Assembly: GCA_028583405.1 (NCBI GenBank)
Contig: CM053260.1
Location: 30,275,762 to 30,339,761 of the forward strand
Length of the DNA stretch: 64,000 nucleotides
Direction of reading: 5' to 3'
DNA from: Pogonophryne albipinna
Taxonomy: Eukaryota; Chordata; Actinopteri; Perciformes; Artedidraconidae
In this document: in pieces, positions 39,096 to 52,183 of the stretch
Position numbering within the stretch: the stretch's first letter is position 1
How the letters are laid out: each line of letters begins with the position of its first letter
Notes under the pieces: generated by a model
What the model saw: only the letters and a program-made list of their open reading frames with translations
Databases searched by the model: none
What the model was told of the DNA's origin: nothing
Position numbers and translations under genes: made by a program

Positions 39096-40530
39096 TACCT
39101 CTACCTTATGCATGATAAGAATCCCTTGTGAAAAGACGCTAAAGGCAAAAATATAGTTATTTCCTGCACAGTTTGGGCTGTTTTTCTACCAAAACACGTC
39201 TTATTTGAACCCAATGGGAAGAAAACAGCTATAATACAGATTCAGGACTTTATTTTACTAACTTTGTCTGTTTCTGTCTGCAGATTCTTCCTACAACAAC
39301 AGTTAGCATTACATAAAGCCTCATTAGCATATTAAGACATAACATTTCTGAAAACTTGTAATATAAAAAGTAATTGTGTGTTTGTTATGAAGTGGTGAAG
39401 TTTCAGGGTGATATCTGTTAGTTCAATATGTGACCCTGTTCACCTGCAGGGTGTTTTGATGACTTTTTGAAATGTTCGACTTCCCTTGTATTTTTTTCAC
39501 CTTATTTATTATGACTTCTTTCTTTCCATTTTTGAAATGTAAAAAAATTACAACTTTTTTCAGGATTATTACGACCTTTTACCTCTAAAGTGTTTGACTT
39601 TCTTTGCTCAAATGTTTCCTCCGATCTCAGCAGACATCTTTTACACACACCAAACTGTCCACTTTCATTCTCTCTATATCCTGAAGCTTTTCACACCATT
39701 CACACACTCATTTCAAGACACTTTATTCATAAAAACATGCAGAAAATGACTTTTTATGATAGTATTTTCAGATTTATGAACCAATACAAAGAGATTCCCT
39801 CTATCGAAAGCTTTGACTCTAATATATCAACAACATGAAACAAGAATATGAACCGGCTTTATAACACGCTCACCTTTCTGCGACAGAAATGATGCAAATT
39901 AGCACAAAGTTAATAACATAATGCCTAATTTGCATATTTAAATATAACATGTCAGAGAACTTGTAATATAAATGATAATTGTCTTTGTGTCAGTGATGAA
40001 GAGGGGAGGGTTCATGGTGATATCTGTTAGGTAAATATTATACCCTGTTGATCAAAGACCCTTTGTGGTGGGACAAATGCTTGCTAGAATAATGGACACA
40101 CACACATACACACACACACACACGACCATCTGCCCTTTAGGGATCAAGTCATTACGGACACAGATTACTGCCTTTAGTCTTTTGTTTTGTCGCTCCACAA
40201 GCTGTTAATGAAACTCCCCCACTGTGCTTATATTAGTTTATCTAAAAAAATGATAGACAACATGAACTCTATAATCATCTGGCGGATGGGCGGTGCTTAT
40301 TATAACAGTATACCTTCAATTTAGCCTTTAGAACAATATCTTTAACGCTTTTGCAGTCGTCTAATATCCTGTATTTATCTGCATGTAACTGCCCTTTTAT
40401 TAATATCCTTTAATACCATTTAATTATGTTAATCATTGACTTTACGCACTTCAGATTAAAGAGGTGAACTGTACGGTCATTTAGTGTCTGCAGTTTTATC
40501 AATGACATCCAAAAAAAGTGTACCCTATAT
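39096..40530. other. no gene; two diverged copies of a ~160-bp sequence
   Basis: 39300-39460 and 39895-40060 share ACTTGTAATATAAA and GTGATATCTGTTAG in the same order, so they are old repeats or a local duplication. A short CA run lies at 40078-40112. Nothing coding. Confidence 0.5.
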
Positions 40531-42189
40531 CAGTGATTCTCAAACTTTTTTCAATAACCTGTTAGGCCCCAAGCCTGTTTTTCAGGTTTCAGGCTCGAAA
40601 ATGACATTCCCAGAACAAATAACCATATCTTCCCTTCTAAAAGGGTTAAATTAATAATCATTGTTCTCAAAGTAATGATAAACCTGTGAGTTGGATGTAG
40701 AAAAGTCAGAATCAATATAGATGTTTTTTATTTTAAAGAAAATTCAGATTGAACATGGTAAAAAACTGTAAATTATAGTGTCCGTCCAAAAGATATTTTG
40801 TACTTATAGTGAAAACTAAGCTTGGATGATGGGTTGGTAGACTAAAAGCTTTAGGAATCAAAAGTACAACATGTAATAAGTAGCCTGTATCAAGATTGAT
40901 GCAAAACAAGTGATATTTGACCTTTTTAGACAGATTTAGCAAAGAAACCCACTTCTGGGGTGATTTGGGTGGATTTTCCATATCTCTGGCCCCCCTTTCT
41001 CGATTTTGACATGTGACATCTCTTTCTGACCGTTAGAGCCAATGGAATCGAAGGGAAATCGTCCCATAGAGCGTAGGAATATCCCTGCTCTGATATCTGG
41101 AAACGGAAAAGCAGTTTTATTGCTTATAGATTATCAGAACATTTCAAAGGGGACACAGTCACATTGGATTAACCTATGGATTAACTACACCATCGTTTTT
41201 ATCGTTTTAATGCCATTGAAGACCAGTTTTGACCAGACAAAGACCAAGGTAAGCCATGTTAGCGTTTTGGGCTACTTAGCGCCACATGTTTTGATGTAGG
41301 TTTTTGTTATTTTCTCCACGAATTTGTGATCTTTGAGTGTTGAGGTGGGTACCAATAGATTCTGTGTATCCTTACGATCATAAACGATGTGTTGGATGTG
41401 CAGCTACGATAAGTAATAAGGTTGCTAGGAGTGATTTTCGGTGCAGTAATAGGTTAGCATTTTTCGCTCGGGGCTAATTCAGATGCTCACTGTTAGCATT
41501 TTGAGTTTAAAAAATAAATAAATGAAAAAGATCAGTTAAATTAGTTTTTTCCGTTATATGGATATAAAACATTCATAGTTTATTAAATATGAAGGTTCCT
41601 TAGACGTTGTTTCCTGCAAATTACGCGATTTCGTGCCCAGATACGGGTCCGTGGGGCTTAAGAGGTACCCCCTTGAAAAAAAAAATCAGACCCCCTGATC
41701 AGCACAAAAACAATTTGTTAGGGAAGAAATGCCTATATAAAGAGGTACAGCACAGTGCTGCACCATCAGTGTCTGATTTATTAAAACAACAACATTGTAA
41801 CTGAGAAACACTTAAATGCTACATTTCAAATGTTTACAATCCATCACTAAATTCATGGCAAACCAATTTTAACATCATGCAATAACACTGAGACGACATT
41901 AGTTGCATTGAACTGATCTTTTTAATAAGTTACAACGTAGTGAGAAACATGGGCTTGAGCTTCACTGAGGATCTTTGTCATTCTGACAGGAAGGCAAACT
42001 GCAGTTATTACACTTCGCGTTTTGAAATATGTGTAACTCTGTTCATATAAAACCCACACTGCTCAAACTTCCTTACTTTTCCTAAAATTTGTATTTTCTT
42101 TTTCATTAACATAAAATAAGTCTCACGTACCCCCTGCAGTACTCCAACGTACCCCTAGGGGTCCGCGTACCCTCATTTGAGAACCACTG
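40531..42189. mobile_element. non-autonomous hAT element, 1659 bp
   Basis: Ends CAGTGATTCTCAAA and TTTGAGAACCACTG, with a near-perfect 8-bp duplication (CCCTATAT at 40523-40530, CTCTATAT at 42190-42197). No intact transposase frame. Confidence 0.75.
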
Positions 42190-42755
42190 CTCTATATCAT
42201 CTCAGAAAAAGTTATTTATATCAATGCTATAACTTACACATATGCTAGGCTAATAAGCTAAAGCACTTGTGCAGAACGAGTCATAAGCGGCCACTTATTT
42301 TGCTGTTCGTGCAAGTATGTATTCATTTTTCATGCAACTCTTAAACTCAGAGTCTGTAGCGATGGCTCTTTGAGGTTGTATTGATGCTAACATCAACATG
42401 CTAACATGCTCATTACAGCGATGCTAACATGCTGTTTAGCAGGTGAAATGTTAAGTATGCTAACCATCTTACCTTAGCAGACCAATGCTCACCATGTTAA
42501 CCCTCTTAGTTAAACATGTTATCATCAAAAAAATTACTTATGATATTTTTTCGTTTTTATTTGAGTATATAACGGTGCACATTAACAAACATTGCTGTAA
42601 CTGCAACATTTATCCTCTGCAGTTCCTGGACAGACGTTTCGAAGCCACTCTTCAAATATGAACCATCGTTTCATGAGAATAACGTCACTAAAATGGAGTT
42701 TAATAAATAACATCTTCACCAAAATAGCCCCATATTTTAGATAATAATAATAAAT
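42190..42755. other. intergenic sequence with GCTAACATG motifs
   Basis: Short GCTAACATGCT repeats at 42385-42500; nothing coding. Confidence 0.35.
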
Positions 42756-43455
42756 GACGGCTCTGCCCACTTTTGGGGGAAAACAAAGCTGTCATCTGAA
42801 CGTCCGTCAATACAAATTCTGAAGTTTTTGCCAATCCGATCAGAAATGTAAGAAAACGGTGGATTTTCTGATCTTCAAAAAGCCCGATTACGATGGCCAG
42901 ACAGGCAAACAGTTACATTAAATCATTGGAAATCGACGATCAGGCTCGATATATGGTTAAATATAGCAGTAGGCGATCGATGGTCATAGATGAGAGTAAC
43001 ATCGACGTCACTTTACAGCCCCACCCACTTTAGGTGAAACCAACGCTGTCATTTGAACGTCGATCAAGCCTGAAGTCCTTTGTTCTTAGAGGAAGTACAG
43101 AAACACGTAACTCTGGATTTATTTTAATGTTTGAGGAGCAATAAACGACACAGCAGCTTTTTGGCATGTTAAAACTATTATTTTCTGCCTCGCTCATGAG
43201 AGTAACAGCTGGCGAAATTACAGCCTCGCCTACAGATTTTAATTTAACCATATATCGAGCCTGATCGTCGATTTCAAATGATTGAATGTAATAGTTTGCC
43301 TGTCTGGCCATCGTAACCGGGCTCTTTGAAGATCCAAACATCCACGGTTTTCTTACATTTCTGATCGGATTGGCAAAAACTTCAGAATTTGTATCGACCG
43401 CCATTCAAATGACTGCGTTGTTTTCCCCCAAAAGTGGGCGGGGCCGTCATTTTCG
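42756..43455. repeat. inverted repeat of about 210-220-bp arms
   Basis: 42756-42965 and 43235-43455 are reverse complements with moderate divergence, ending GACGGCTCTGCCCACTTTTG and its mirror. The spacer (about 270 bp) holds a THAP-like coding relic and a third partial copy of the arm end (43000-43075). Confidence 0.75.
43030..43404 (-). pseudogene. THAP-like zinc-finger relic
   Basis: The 124-codon minus frame reads MARQANYYIQSFEIDDQARY, MVKLKSVG, then from 43167 MPKSCCVVYCSSNIKINPEL. The MPKSCC-x3-C start is typical of THAP domains, but the later C and H ligands are absent before the stop. I infer the 5' part of a THAP-containing transposon gene; the family cannot be fixed from this piece. 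Confidence 0.35.
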
Positions 43456-45064
43456 CCCGGAAATGGCGTAGGTGTTGCTCTCATCTATGGGCACATTTTA
43501 AAAACAACAGAGTCGACCAAAGTGCTGTCCATCAGTAAATATATAAAAAAGCAGCATAAATACATTTAGACAAAACCGACAGGACAAAAATAAACTAATG
43601 TAAAAGCACGAGACAATAAAACTGTATGCAAGTAATGCAGATGAAGTAAACTAATGTAAAAAGAACAAGATATACAAGAACAGAATGTTTAATTAAAAAC
43701 TGCTTATTGTAGGGAGCACAGACTGGAGGAGGTACAACTGACAACAACAGAAATAGCTTTCATTTTTGCTGAGATGTTTTGTTGGTTCAATAAAATGATA
43801 AGACCCCCAAAGTGCTCCTGTGGGGATTGCCCAAAGTATTGAGTACTTAAGTCACTTTGGAAAAAATGTAATGTAATAAGTAATTTGCAGAAGCTGCTTA
43901 TGTTTTCCCCCCAAAAAACGTTTTCTTGCTGCAAATGTTGATATTAAATCTGTTGCCATTTTCTTTGTTAACTGCATGTGTTTTTGTCAAGTTCAAAAAG
44001 GTGTAGCAACAGCAACTCGAGACATTAAAACACCCTCTCCAGTTTCTCTATGAGTAGAACCAACTTGCTGGAATCTACATAATAATTTCCAGTTGAATTC
44101 CTAGGAAAGCATGAAGTGTTTCTGCGTTAATGGATGTCAGAGAGAATTAGAAGAAGGAAGGATTAATCATCTGCTCCCCTGGGTCACATGACCAAATTAA
44201 ACAGATGAACATCTGTCCTAAATGAGATTGTTCTGTGATGACGCGCAGTTCCAAAAAGGACACAAAGTCACATTAAACTTCACTTTTCAAACAATAGAAA
44301 CAGGAGAATAAACCGTTCTGGAGGTAAACATCCGCGAACACTTGTGAGCGAGTGTTTGCCCATGAGGGTGAGGTGTGTGTTTGGATAAGTAAACAGAAGC
44401 CTCTCACTTATTGAGAAGGGATTGGAGTCACGAGGCATGTGGAAAGTAAGAGCTGTCACACCGGCCGGACGGGTTACACAGCGTTATCTGAAGTATGATA
44501 AGATGACGCCATAAAGCTGCAGACAAACCTGTGGCTGGCATTCAAAGTCAACTTTAATGTCAATGTGTGTGTTTGTACAGACAGAGAGATCGAAATAACG
44601 TTTCCATCAATCCCAAATACAAAATACAATAATACAAATATGTATCCGATATATACAAAAAGACACATTTACACACACATTAAGATAAAAACACAACAAT
44701 CAATATACAAAATAGCAGTGACTTCGATATCTTCAAGCTGCTAATAAAGATCCAGAGACACAGAGAGAGGTTGTATATGAACAGAGATATACGTTCATTT
44801 CATTCATTCAGTTCTTATTTTAAAAGTTACTCAACTGTATATCATTTTAATTTGATCTTTAATTGTGTAACGGAGGTGATCTCTGGGGCTGTAGATCTCC
44901 GTCTCCGTTAAATATAGCTTCACTATTGGCGAAGCATATTCATTTGTTCCACGGTGAAACATTTGACAGGAAGCATTTGATGTATGAAAGATGACAAGAG
45001 CTTGTGTGGCGTTCAAACCCGTTTATTGAATGGTTCATGTCATTATGAGAAACACATATTAATC
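43456..45064. other. no recognised feature
   Basis: AT-rich intergenic sequence with short frames only. Confidence 0.4.
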
Positions 45065-45800
45065 CTTAATGTGGGGGGAATAGAGAACCACAGTGACGCG
45101 GCCTAAAACCCGGAAGTAAACTCTTTCCGGTTCCTTCGTCAAAAAAGCAATGCAATCTCTCCATAGGGTTTTGGAAAATAGCTCGAAATAAGGTCTGTGG
45201 TTGAAACACATTTAAGAGACGGATCACGTTTTGTTCAGCCGGATAATCTCCACATGTCTGCCCTACTGTTATCATTTTCTAATCGTAAATCTAGTCGCCA
45301 GAAGCAAAATGCTAACGTTATGCTATAAAGGAACTACAGCAGGGTCGCTGCTTCAACGTCACGCCAACTTAAGATCCATATTCAAACACATTCTAAATGG
45401 TACAAGTTGAAGCGTTTGTTTGAACACTTTGCAGGATGCAGGGACTTGCTTTCAAGCTGAACAGAAACTAACTCAGAGGAGTGTTTACGTGTTCGGCGTA
45501 ATGACGTACAACGGCCTCCACAACCTCTGTAGTCCTATTCAGCCACTTGGTAACAACCATCGTTTTTCAGACACGTCAAATCTTCAGAAATCACCAGTGG
45601 GGTCACTGCTGATGGATTTAATGTCCTAGAACAAAACGTGATCCGTCTCTTCAATTTGTGTCAAACACAGACCTTATTTGGAGCTATTTTCCAAAATCCT
45701 ATGGAGAAATTGCATTGCTTTTTATCGAAGGAACCGGACGTGGTAAAAATGCTAACTTACGTCCGGGTTTTAGGATGCGTCCCTGCGGTTCTCTATAGTG
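45065..45800. repeat. inverted dispersed repeat with one relative of the 72-bp unit
   Basis: 45080-45240 and 45640-45790 are diverged reverse complements (shared CAAAATCCTATGGAGA). Between them 45310-45360 reads GCTAACGTTATGCTATAAAG, GAACTACAGCAGGGTC, a single diverged relative of the 72-bp minisatellite unit. 45590-45690 also resembles 51890-51990, which flanks the arrays. Confidence 0.6.
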
Positions 45801-45852
45801 CTGGAGACAGTCATATGGATGATGCTGTTAATACGACTGTTAATCATGTACC

Positions 45853-46160
45853 AATTACATTACATTGCATTTAGCTGACGCTTTTATCCAAAGCGACTTA
45901 CAATAAGTGCGTTCGACCAACAAAATACAAACTTGAAGAAAACAGAATCATAAAGTACATCAGGTTTCATAGAGCTAAAACATTTCAAGTGCTACTCAAC
46001 TGGCTTTAGATAAGCCAGTCCTTTATTAGTATATAAGTGCTTTGTTAATAGTTCTATCGCTCGAAGTGGAGTCGAAAGAGATGAGTTTTCAGTCTGGAAG
46101 GTGTGTAAGCTTTCTGCTGTCCTGATGTCAATGGGAGCTCATTCCACCATCTTGGAGCCA
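45853..46160 (+). repeat. teleost dispersed repeat (ATTTAGCTGACGCTTTTATC), copy 2
   Basis: Nearly identical to 18212-18500 and extends further (GGAGCTCATTCCACCATCTT). Confidence 0.75.
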
Positions 46161-46289
46161 GGATAGCAAACCCACGTGTTTAATACCAATGATTAATACC
46201 ACACCGGGTTGTATTTGGACATTCTGCCTCTGCCTCCTTCCTTTGATCACAAATTGTATCTTTAATTTGTATTCATCTTTAATCTTGTT

Positions 46290-46440
46290 TGAATCTGTGG
46301 TGTCCTGTTTTTCAAGCTTAACCTGTTGCTGCTTAAACTCCTGAATGTCCCCACAGGGATTAATAAAGGTCCATTTTATCTTATTTTATCTAATCTAATC
46401 TTATTTTATCTAATCTTATCTTACATATATATCTTGACTA
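46290..46440 (+). repeat. LINE-like 3' tail, plus orientation
   Basis: CCCCACAGGGATTAATAAAG followed by (TTATCT)n-type repeats, the usual 3' end of fish non-LTR retrotransposons. Confidence 0.5.
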
Positions 46441-46829
46441 TTTCTTAAAATCACACTGTACATTTTACATTTATATCCAATCTAATATTTAATATTCCTC
46501 TACTTATGTTTATATAATATCCTGCTTTATATTTTGTTACTGTACATTTGTAATTCAACATGTTTATTTTCTACCTTTTTTTTAATGCTATTTTATTTCT
46601 TTTGAGATCTTTACATTTTGGATTGTTTATTTCTGCTTTTTTTATTTGTCATTCTGTGCAATGCCTTGTTTTGTTTTATGATTTCATCTTATCTTAAATA
46701 CAGAGGCTCTTGACTATTTCAGCCTTCTAAATGTATACATTGTAAAGCATTTAAAATAAAACATATTCTCTCTGCATGCTGCTGATCAAAGGTGGAAGTA
46801 GTAATCATGCATTCATCACATCCCGTATC
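46441..46829. other. AT-rich, no recognised feature
   Basis: Low-complexity T-rich sequence. Confidence 0.35.
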
Positions 46830-47230
46830 GACAACAATTAATGTTTGTCTCTATAGCCCAATATCACAAATGTTACATGTGTCTCAGTGGACTTCACAGT
46901 CTGTACAGAATATCAGTACGACCCCCTCTGTCCTCGGACCCTCACATCGGACAAGGAGAAACTTCCAGAGAAACCCCTGGGGGTAAATGGGAACAATGTT
47001 ATAAACCTGGGGAGAGCAACAGAGGAGGGTCCCTCTCTCAGGGCGGACAGACTGCAATAGATGCCGTGTGTACATTAAAAAGATAACACATTTAACACTG
47101 TGACCTCAGATTTTCATCGTCATAACACTGTAGCTATGTACGCATGACCAATAAAAGCCTTGAACCTTGAACCTTTACAACATAGGTAGTCCAAATGCTT
47201 GGAAATGCATGTCTATAATAAGAAGAAGAT
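46830..47230 (-). repeat. teleost dispersed repeat, copy 3 (minus), without minisatellite expansion
   Basis: Reverse complement of the elements at 90-620 and 27895-28346. The 15-bp unit is present about once. Confidence 0.7.
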
Positions 47231-47400
47231 CCAACCAAGTCCTCTGACCACAGCACCCCTAATCTCATCCACCTGGATCCCTGTTCAATCCCGGATCAAC
47301 TACCAAAAACTGCTCACCTACAAAGCCCTTCACCACCTGGACCTCCACCTATCTGACCGACCTCCTTCAGGATTGCACCCCCCCATTGCTCCCTCCGACA
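47225..47400 (+). pseudogene. non-LTR retrotransposon ORF2 C-terminal fragment
   Basis: The plus frame reads WIPVQSRINYQKLLTYKALH, resembling the xWLPVxxRIxYKxxxLTYKAL motif at the end of L2/CR1/Rex-type reverse transcriptase ORFs. It is short and decayed. Confidence 0.55.
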
Positions 47401-47469
47401 CTCCAACACAGTCACCACATTCAACCTTAACATATTTCCACTTTCTTCCCACATCAGAGTGAGATGCTG

Positions 47470-48050
47470 CCATTTAAAATACAGTTGAAGTTTGAGGGGA
47501 AGGGGATAACCACAGAAAGCAGAATAAGGCTTCTTTAAAGCAGTTTTTTTCAGTACAATAACTTGTTTGTGTTTGACAGGAAGGTGCTGTGTCACCTTTT
47601 GACCTTGTGTGCTCTGATGAAGTTGCCTTAGGCTTTTAATCGTAATTATTTCCTTCTTCCTCAGAGATACTGTCTATGGTAACTGGATGGTCGTTATCCT
47701 GTCACTGTAAGATGTTCACCAAGACAGGTGAGTGTCCTTATAAGGCATCACTTCCTGTTTGTAAGACTAAGAGGCTTCAGGGTCACATGTTGGAGGTTTG
47801 TCAGCTGACCGGGAAGTCTCACCTGAGTCATGGTTAGATCATTATGGAAACACCTGAGTCCATACTGCGTAGTAGAGCAGGGAGATACCAGTATTCAGAT
47901 CATTTATTAAGCAAATATAGCAAAACAAACTATAAAACCCTGAGGTGAAAGTAGTAAAGTATAATCAGCAAGATGTGTTAATTATCAAAGTAAGAGTTCT
48001 TCAGTCAGTCCACATCTCCAGTGTTATCAGGACAGTATTAGAAAGAAAAC
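47470..48050. other. no recognised feature
   Basis: Intergenic sequence ahead of the 72-bp arrays. Confidence 0.35.
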
Positions 48051-48054
48051 ATGT

Positions 48055-49437
48055 TGTAGTTCCTTCATCGCCAACATTAGCCACCTTTAGCTTAGCGGTG
48101 GTGACGTGAAGTCATGTGACCGTGCTGTAGTTCCTTTACAGCCCAACATTAGCCACATTTAGCTTAGCGGTGGTGACGTGAAGTCATGTGACCGTGCTGT
48201 AGTTCCTTCATAGCCCAACATTAGCCGCCTTTAGCTTAGCGGTGGTGACGTGAAGTCATGTGACCGTGCTGTAGTTCCTTTATATCCAACATTAGCCGCC
48301 TTTAGCTTAGCGGTGGTGACGTGAAGTCATGTGACCGTGCTGTAGTTTCTTTATAGCTCAACATTAGCCACCTTTAGTTTAGCGGTGGTGACGTTAAGTC
48401 ATGTGACCGTGCTGTAGTTCCTTTATAGCCCAACATTAGCCACCTTTAGTTTAGCGGTGGTGACGTTAAGTCATGTGACTGCTGTAGTTCCTTCATAGCC
48501 CAACATTAGCTGCCTTTAGCTTAGCGGTGGTGACGTGAAGTCATGTGACCGTGCTGTAGTTCCTTTATATCCAACATTAGCCGTCTTTAGCTTAGCGGTG
48601 GTGACGTGAAGTCATGTGACCGTGCTGTAGTTTCTTTATAGCTCAACATTAGCCACCTTTAGTTTAGCGGTGGTGACGTTAAGTCATGTGACCGTGCTGT
48701 AGTTCCTTTATAGCCCAACATTAGCCGCCTTTAGCTTAGCGGTGGTGACGTGAAGTCATGTGACCGTGCTGTAGTTCCTTTATAGCCCAACATTAGCCAC
48801 CTTTAGTTTAGCGGTGGTGACGTTAAGTCATGTGACTGCTGTAGTTCCTTCATAGCTCAACATTAGCCACCTTTAGCTTAGCGGTGGTGACGTGAAGTCA
48901 TGTGACCGTGCTGTAGTTCCTTCATAGCCAACATTAGCCACCTTTAGCTTAGCGGTGGTGACGTGAAGTCATGTGACCGTGCTGTAGTTCCTTTATATCC
49001 AACATTAGCCGCCTTTAGCTTAGCGGTGGTGACGTGAAGTCATGTGACCGTGCTGTAGTTTCTTTATAGCTCAACATTAGCCACCTTTAGTTTAGCGGTG
49101 GTGACGTGAAGTCATGTGACCGTGCTGTAGTTCCTTCATAGCCAATATTAGCCGCCTTTAGCTTAGCGGTGGTGACGTGAAGTCATGTGACCGTGCTGTA
49201 GTTCCTTCATAGCCAACATTAGCCGCCTTTAGCTTAGCGGTGCTGACGTGAAGTCATGTGACCGTGCTGTAGTTCCTTTATAGCCCAACGTTAGCCTCCT
49301 TTAGCTTAGCGGTGGTGACGTGAAGTCATGTGACCGTGCTGTAGTTTCTTTATAGCCCAACATTAGCCTCCTTTAGCTTAGCGGTGGTGACGTGAAGTCA
49401 TGTGACCGTGCTGTAGTTCCTTTATAGCCCAACGTTA
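48055..49437 (-). repeat. 72-bp minisatellite, minus orientation, about 19 copies
   Basis: Same unit as 18499-18940, reversed, with point variants (CGCCTTTAGC/CACCTTTAGT, TTCATAG/TTTATAT). It borders the unique block 49438-51640. Confidence 0.95.
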
Positions 49438-50055
49438 GCTTTTTACTTCATAAATCATAAAGTGGTGTTAACATGTGGAGATTATTCTGCTGAACTAAAC
49501 GTGTATTTTAAATGTTGTTTGACACAGAGATTATTTTCTGCAATAATCCAAAATCAAATGGAGAAATCCCATTGGACCGGGGAGATGCTGCCTTCAGGGA
49601 CCAACACAGAAACACAACATCACCGCACCACTTAAGCATTAAAACTATTAAAGATCAAAGTCTTCAAACTGAGCAGGAAACAGGTTCATTTAAGTATCGC
49701 TGCTCAGGTTTGGCAGTGTGTTACCGTCACTCTGTTCTCTGAATATGTTGTTATCGGAAGCGACTGGATGATCTCCAGCTGTAAACAAACTTCATTCCTG
49801 TCTTCACCTGCCAATAGAAATGTCAAACAGCCCCATTGTATGTGCCGGTGGTTCAGATAAGCTGCTGATGGATGAGTTATTTAAAGCTTCATCTTTGTCA
49901 GATCTTCATGCTTCATCGTATAGCTGTTGAGCAGCTTTCTGTCACAGAGTGATTTCTACAGAAGTACACGCATGTTCCAGCCGGTGACATGTTTAATGTG
50001 TTGGGTTTAATGATATTGGTCATGTGTGGATAATGAAACAATGGGAAAATACATA

Positions 50056-51030
50056 CAAAGGACCCCAAACATATGGCCCATGGACCAAAACCAGCCCTCC
50101 AGAGGGTCCAATGTGGCCCGCTGGATGACATTGCAAAGTATAACAAACACAGTGAAGACATAAGCTGCAATTTTCACAACTTGTATGTATATTGTACGTG
50201 CATTTTATACATTTACAAGACAGGGGGATAACTCTAACTTCCTCCTTAACGGCCCGTCCACACAGCGGCGTGCGTTGTCGCTTGCCGGCGAGCGTGTCTG
50301 AAACTCGACCAACAACCAATCACATGAATCTCCCGCCCCTGACACACAAGCAGCGGTTTGATTGGCTAGAGCTTGTACTGGCATATGATTCGATTGGCTG
50401 ACGCTTCTGCCGAGGCGTCAAAAGTTGATCATTGCTCAACTTTTGCAGCGAGCCACGCCAGCAAAGCTCCGCGTCGCTTCCCACAATGCAGTTCAGCGAA
50501 AAGTGACGTCACCCCATTCAAAGTGAATAGTGAAGCTTTCAACGCACGCCGCTGTGTGGACGGGCCGTAATAGTTCCCACTTTAGTTTGTTTGGTGGTGG
50601 ATTACTACACAGATGTGGAAATGAATGTCAAATCATTTCTAGATCTTGACAAGTTGTTTTGATCATAAAGTAAAACACTATATATTGTTCAGTTCCAGAG
50701 ACACTGTGATCTGTACGTTGTGATGCACATGAGTAAAAGATAAACTGATGCCTGAAACGGTTGAAATTGCACTTATTTTTCTTTAGAAATGTCCGGTTGT
50801 TCATGAGGTTTCGTAGAAAGATAGTTCATTAAATGTGAACTTTTTCAGAATGTGTTTTTTGCACTAAAACAAAGGGAACAATTAAGAGTTGTTGTTATTT
50901 CTAGGTTTTTATGCTATGTTATATAATGACTATAAAGGGACACAAAACAACTACAAATGCATAATGGTCTGGCCCACCTGAGATCAAATTTGGCTGCATG
51001 TGGCCCCTGAACTAAAATGAGTACACCCTG
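50056..51030. mobile_element. probable hAT-like non-autonomous element, with a nested MITE
   Basis: The left part GGACCCCAAACATATGGCCC and the right end TGGCCCCTGAACTAAAATGA plus GTACACCCTG resemble the ends of a common fish hAT MITE. No target-site duplication is visible. A second copy lies at 53977-54951 in the duplicated block. Confidence 0.4.
50250..50567. mobile_element. Harbinger-like MITE, 318 bp, copy 1
   Basis: A 27-bp terminal inverted repeat starts CGGCCCGTCCACACAGCGGC, mirrored at the right, with a TAA duplication at 50247-50249 and 50568-50570. Non-coding. Confidence 0.85.
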
Positions 51031-51647
51031 CTTGAGTGGTTGTGTTTAACCTGGTTGTGTAGGGATTCTGTGTCTCTTGAGGGTCATTTTGAGGGTCTTT
51101 GTAGTTGCTTTTGTCTCCTTGTCGTCATGTTGTGTCTTTTTCTGATTGCTACGTGTCTCTTTAAGGGACATTGTGTGGGTGAAAGCCAGGGATGTGATCT
51201 AAAAGAAGAATGTTTTCATTTCTCCTCGCCTATAAATTGAAGCAGCGGTCACACCCTCATTTGGAAAACAATCAAATTAAGATGCTAGCGTCGCTCTGCA
51301 TACCAAACTATACAAACAAACTGTCATCACAAAGGTGTTGTAACAGTACAACGTATTTATATTCATCAGGTTTCCTACTGTTACTACAGTATGACTTAGA
51401 TTGCATGTACTGGACTTTGATTTCAGGATAAAAAATCGAATCAGTCAGAGACAACGGAACAGTCACCTGTTATTGGGATAAGGAATGAGCAGCCATTGAT
51501 TTAGCAAAGGTTAAGGATAAGTGTTTTATACAATGTTGTGATATCTCTCTTGCAAGATCGGGCAACACAGAGCGCTAATGTTAGCAAAACATGTGTCAAA
51601 TTGTAACATCACCTTACGTTTGAGAATTCACTACCTAACTAACGTTG

Positions 51648-51826
51648 ACTTCACGTCACCACCGCTAAGCTAAAGGTGGCTAATGTTGGGCTATAAAGGA
51701 ACTACAGCACGGTCACATGACTTCACGTCACCACCGCTAAGCTAAAGGCGGCTAATGCTGGGCTATAAAGGAACTACAGCACGGTCACATGACTTCACGT
51801 CACCACCGCTAAGCTAAAGGCGAATA
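51648..51826 (+). repeat. 72-bp minisatellite, plus orientation, about 2.5 copies
   Basis: Faces the minus-oriented array 48055-49437 across the unique block, forming an inverted pair. Confidence 0.9.
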
Positions 51827-52183
51827 ATGTTGGTCGTGATGACGTTTAGTCGTCTCATTTTGCCTCTTGTTAGGAACCTCCATTTTTGTATTCACCAGTG
51901 GGGTATTTACTGAAGTATTTTATTTCGTAGAACAAAATCTCTTCAGCTTCTGTTAACCACAGACCTTATTTCAGGCTAACAACCAAAAACACATTCAGAA
52001 AACCATTGACTTCCAGAGCAGGGGACAAGAAGTGTTGATATTCTAACTAATTCCCAGCTTTAAGACTCATTCCCGCACCTCTCTATTGTAACCTTGGCCA
52101 CTGAAGACAAAAGACAGATTTTACTGGGTGATAATGTTTTTATGTCCTGTGAGAAAGGGGCTGAAATGACAATGGAGTAGCAT

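Larger units (their letters stand above)
49438..52183. repeat. segmental duplication, copy 1
   Basis: 49438-51640 matches 53359-55561 at a constant offset of 3921 bp, with about a dozen substitutions noticed over 2.2 kb. 51826-52183 matches 59433-59791. Open frames in the block are identical in both copies but have no recognisable domains. Confidence 0.95.
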
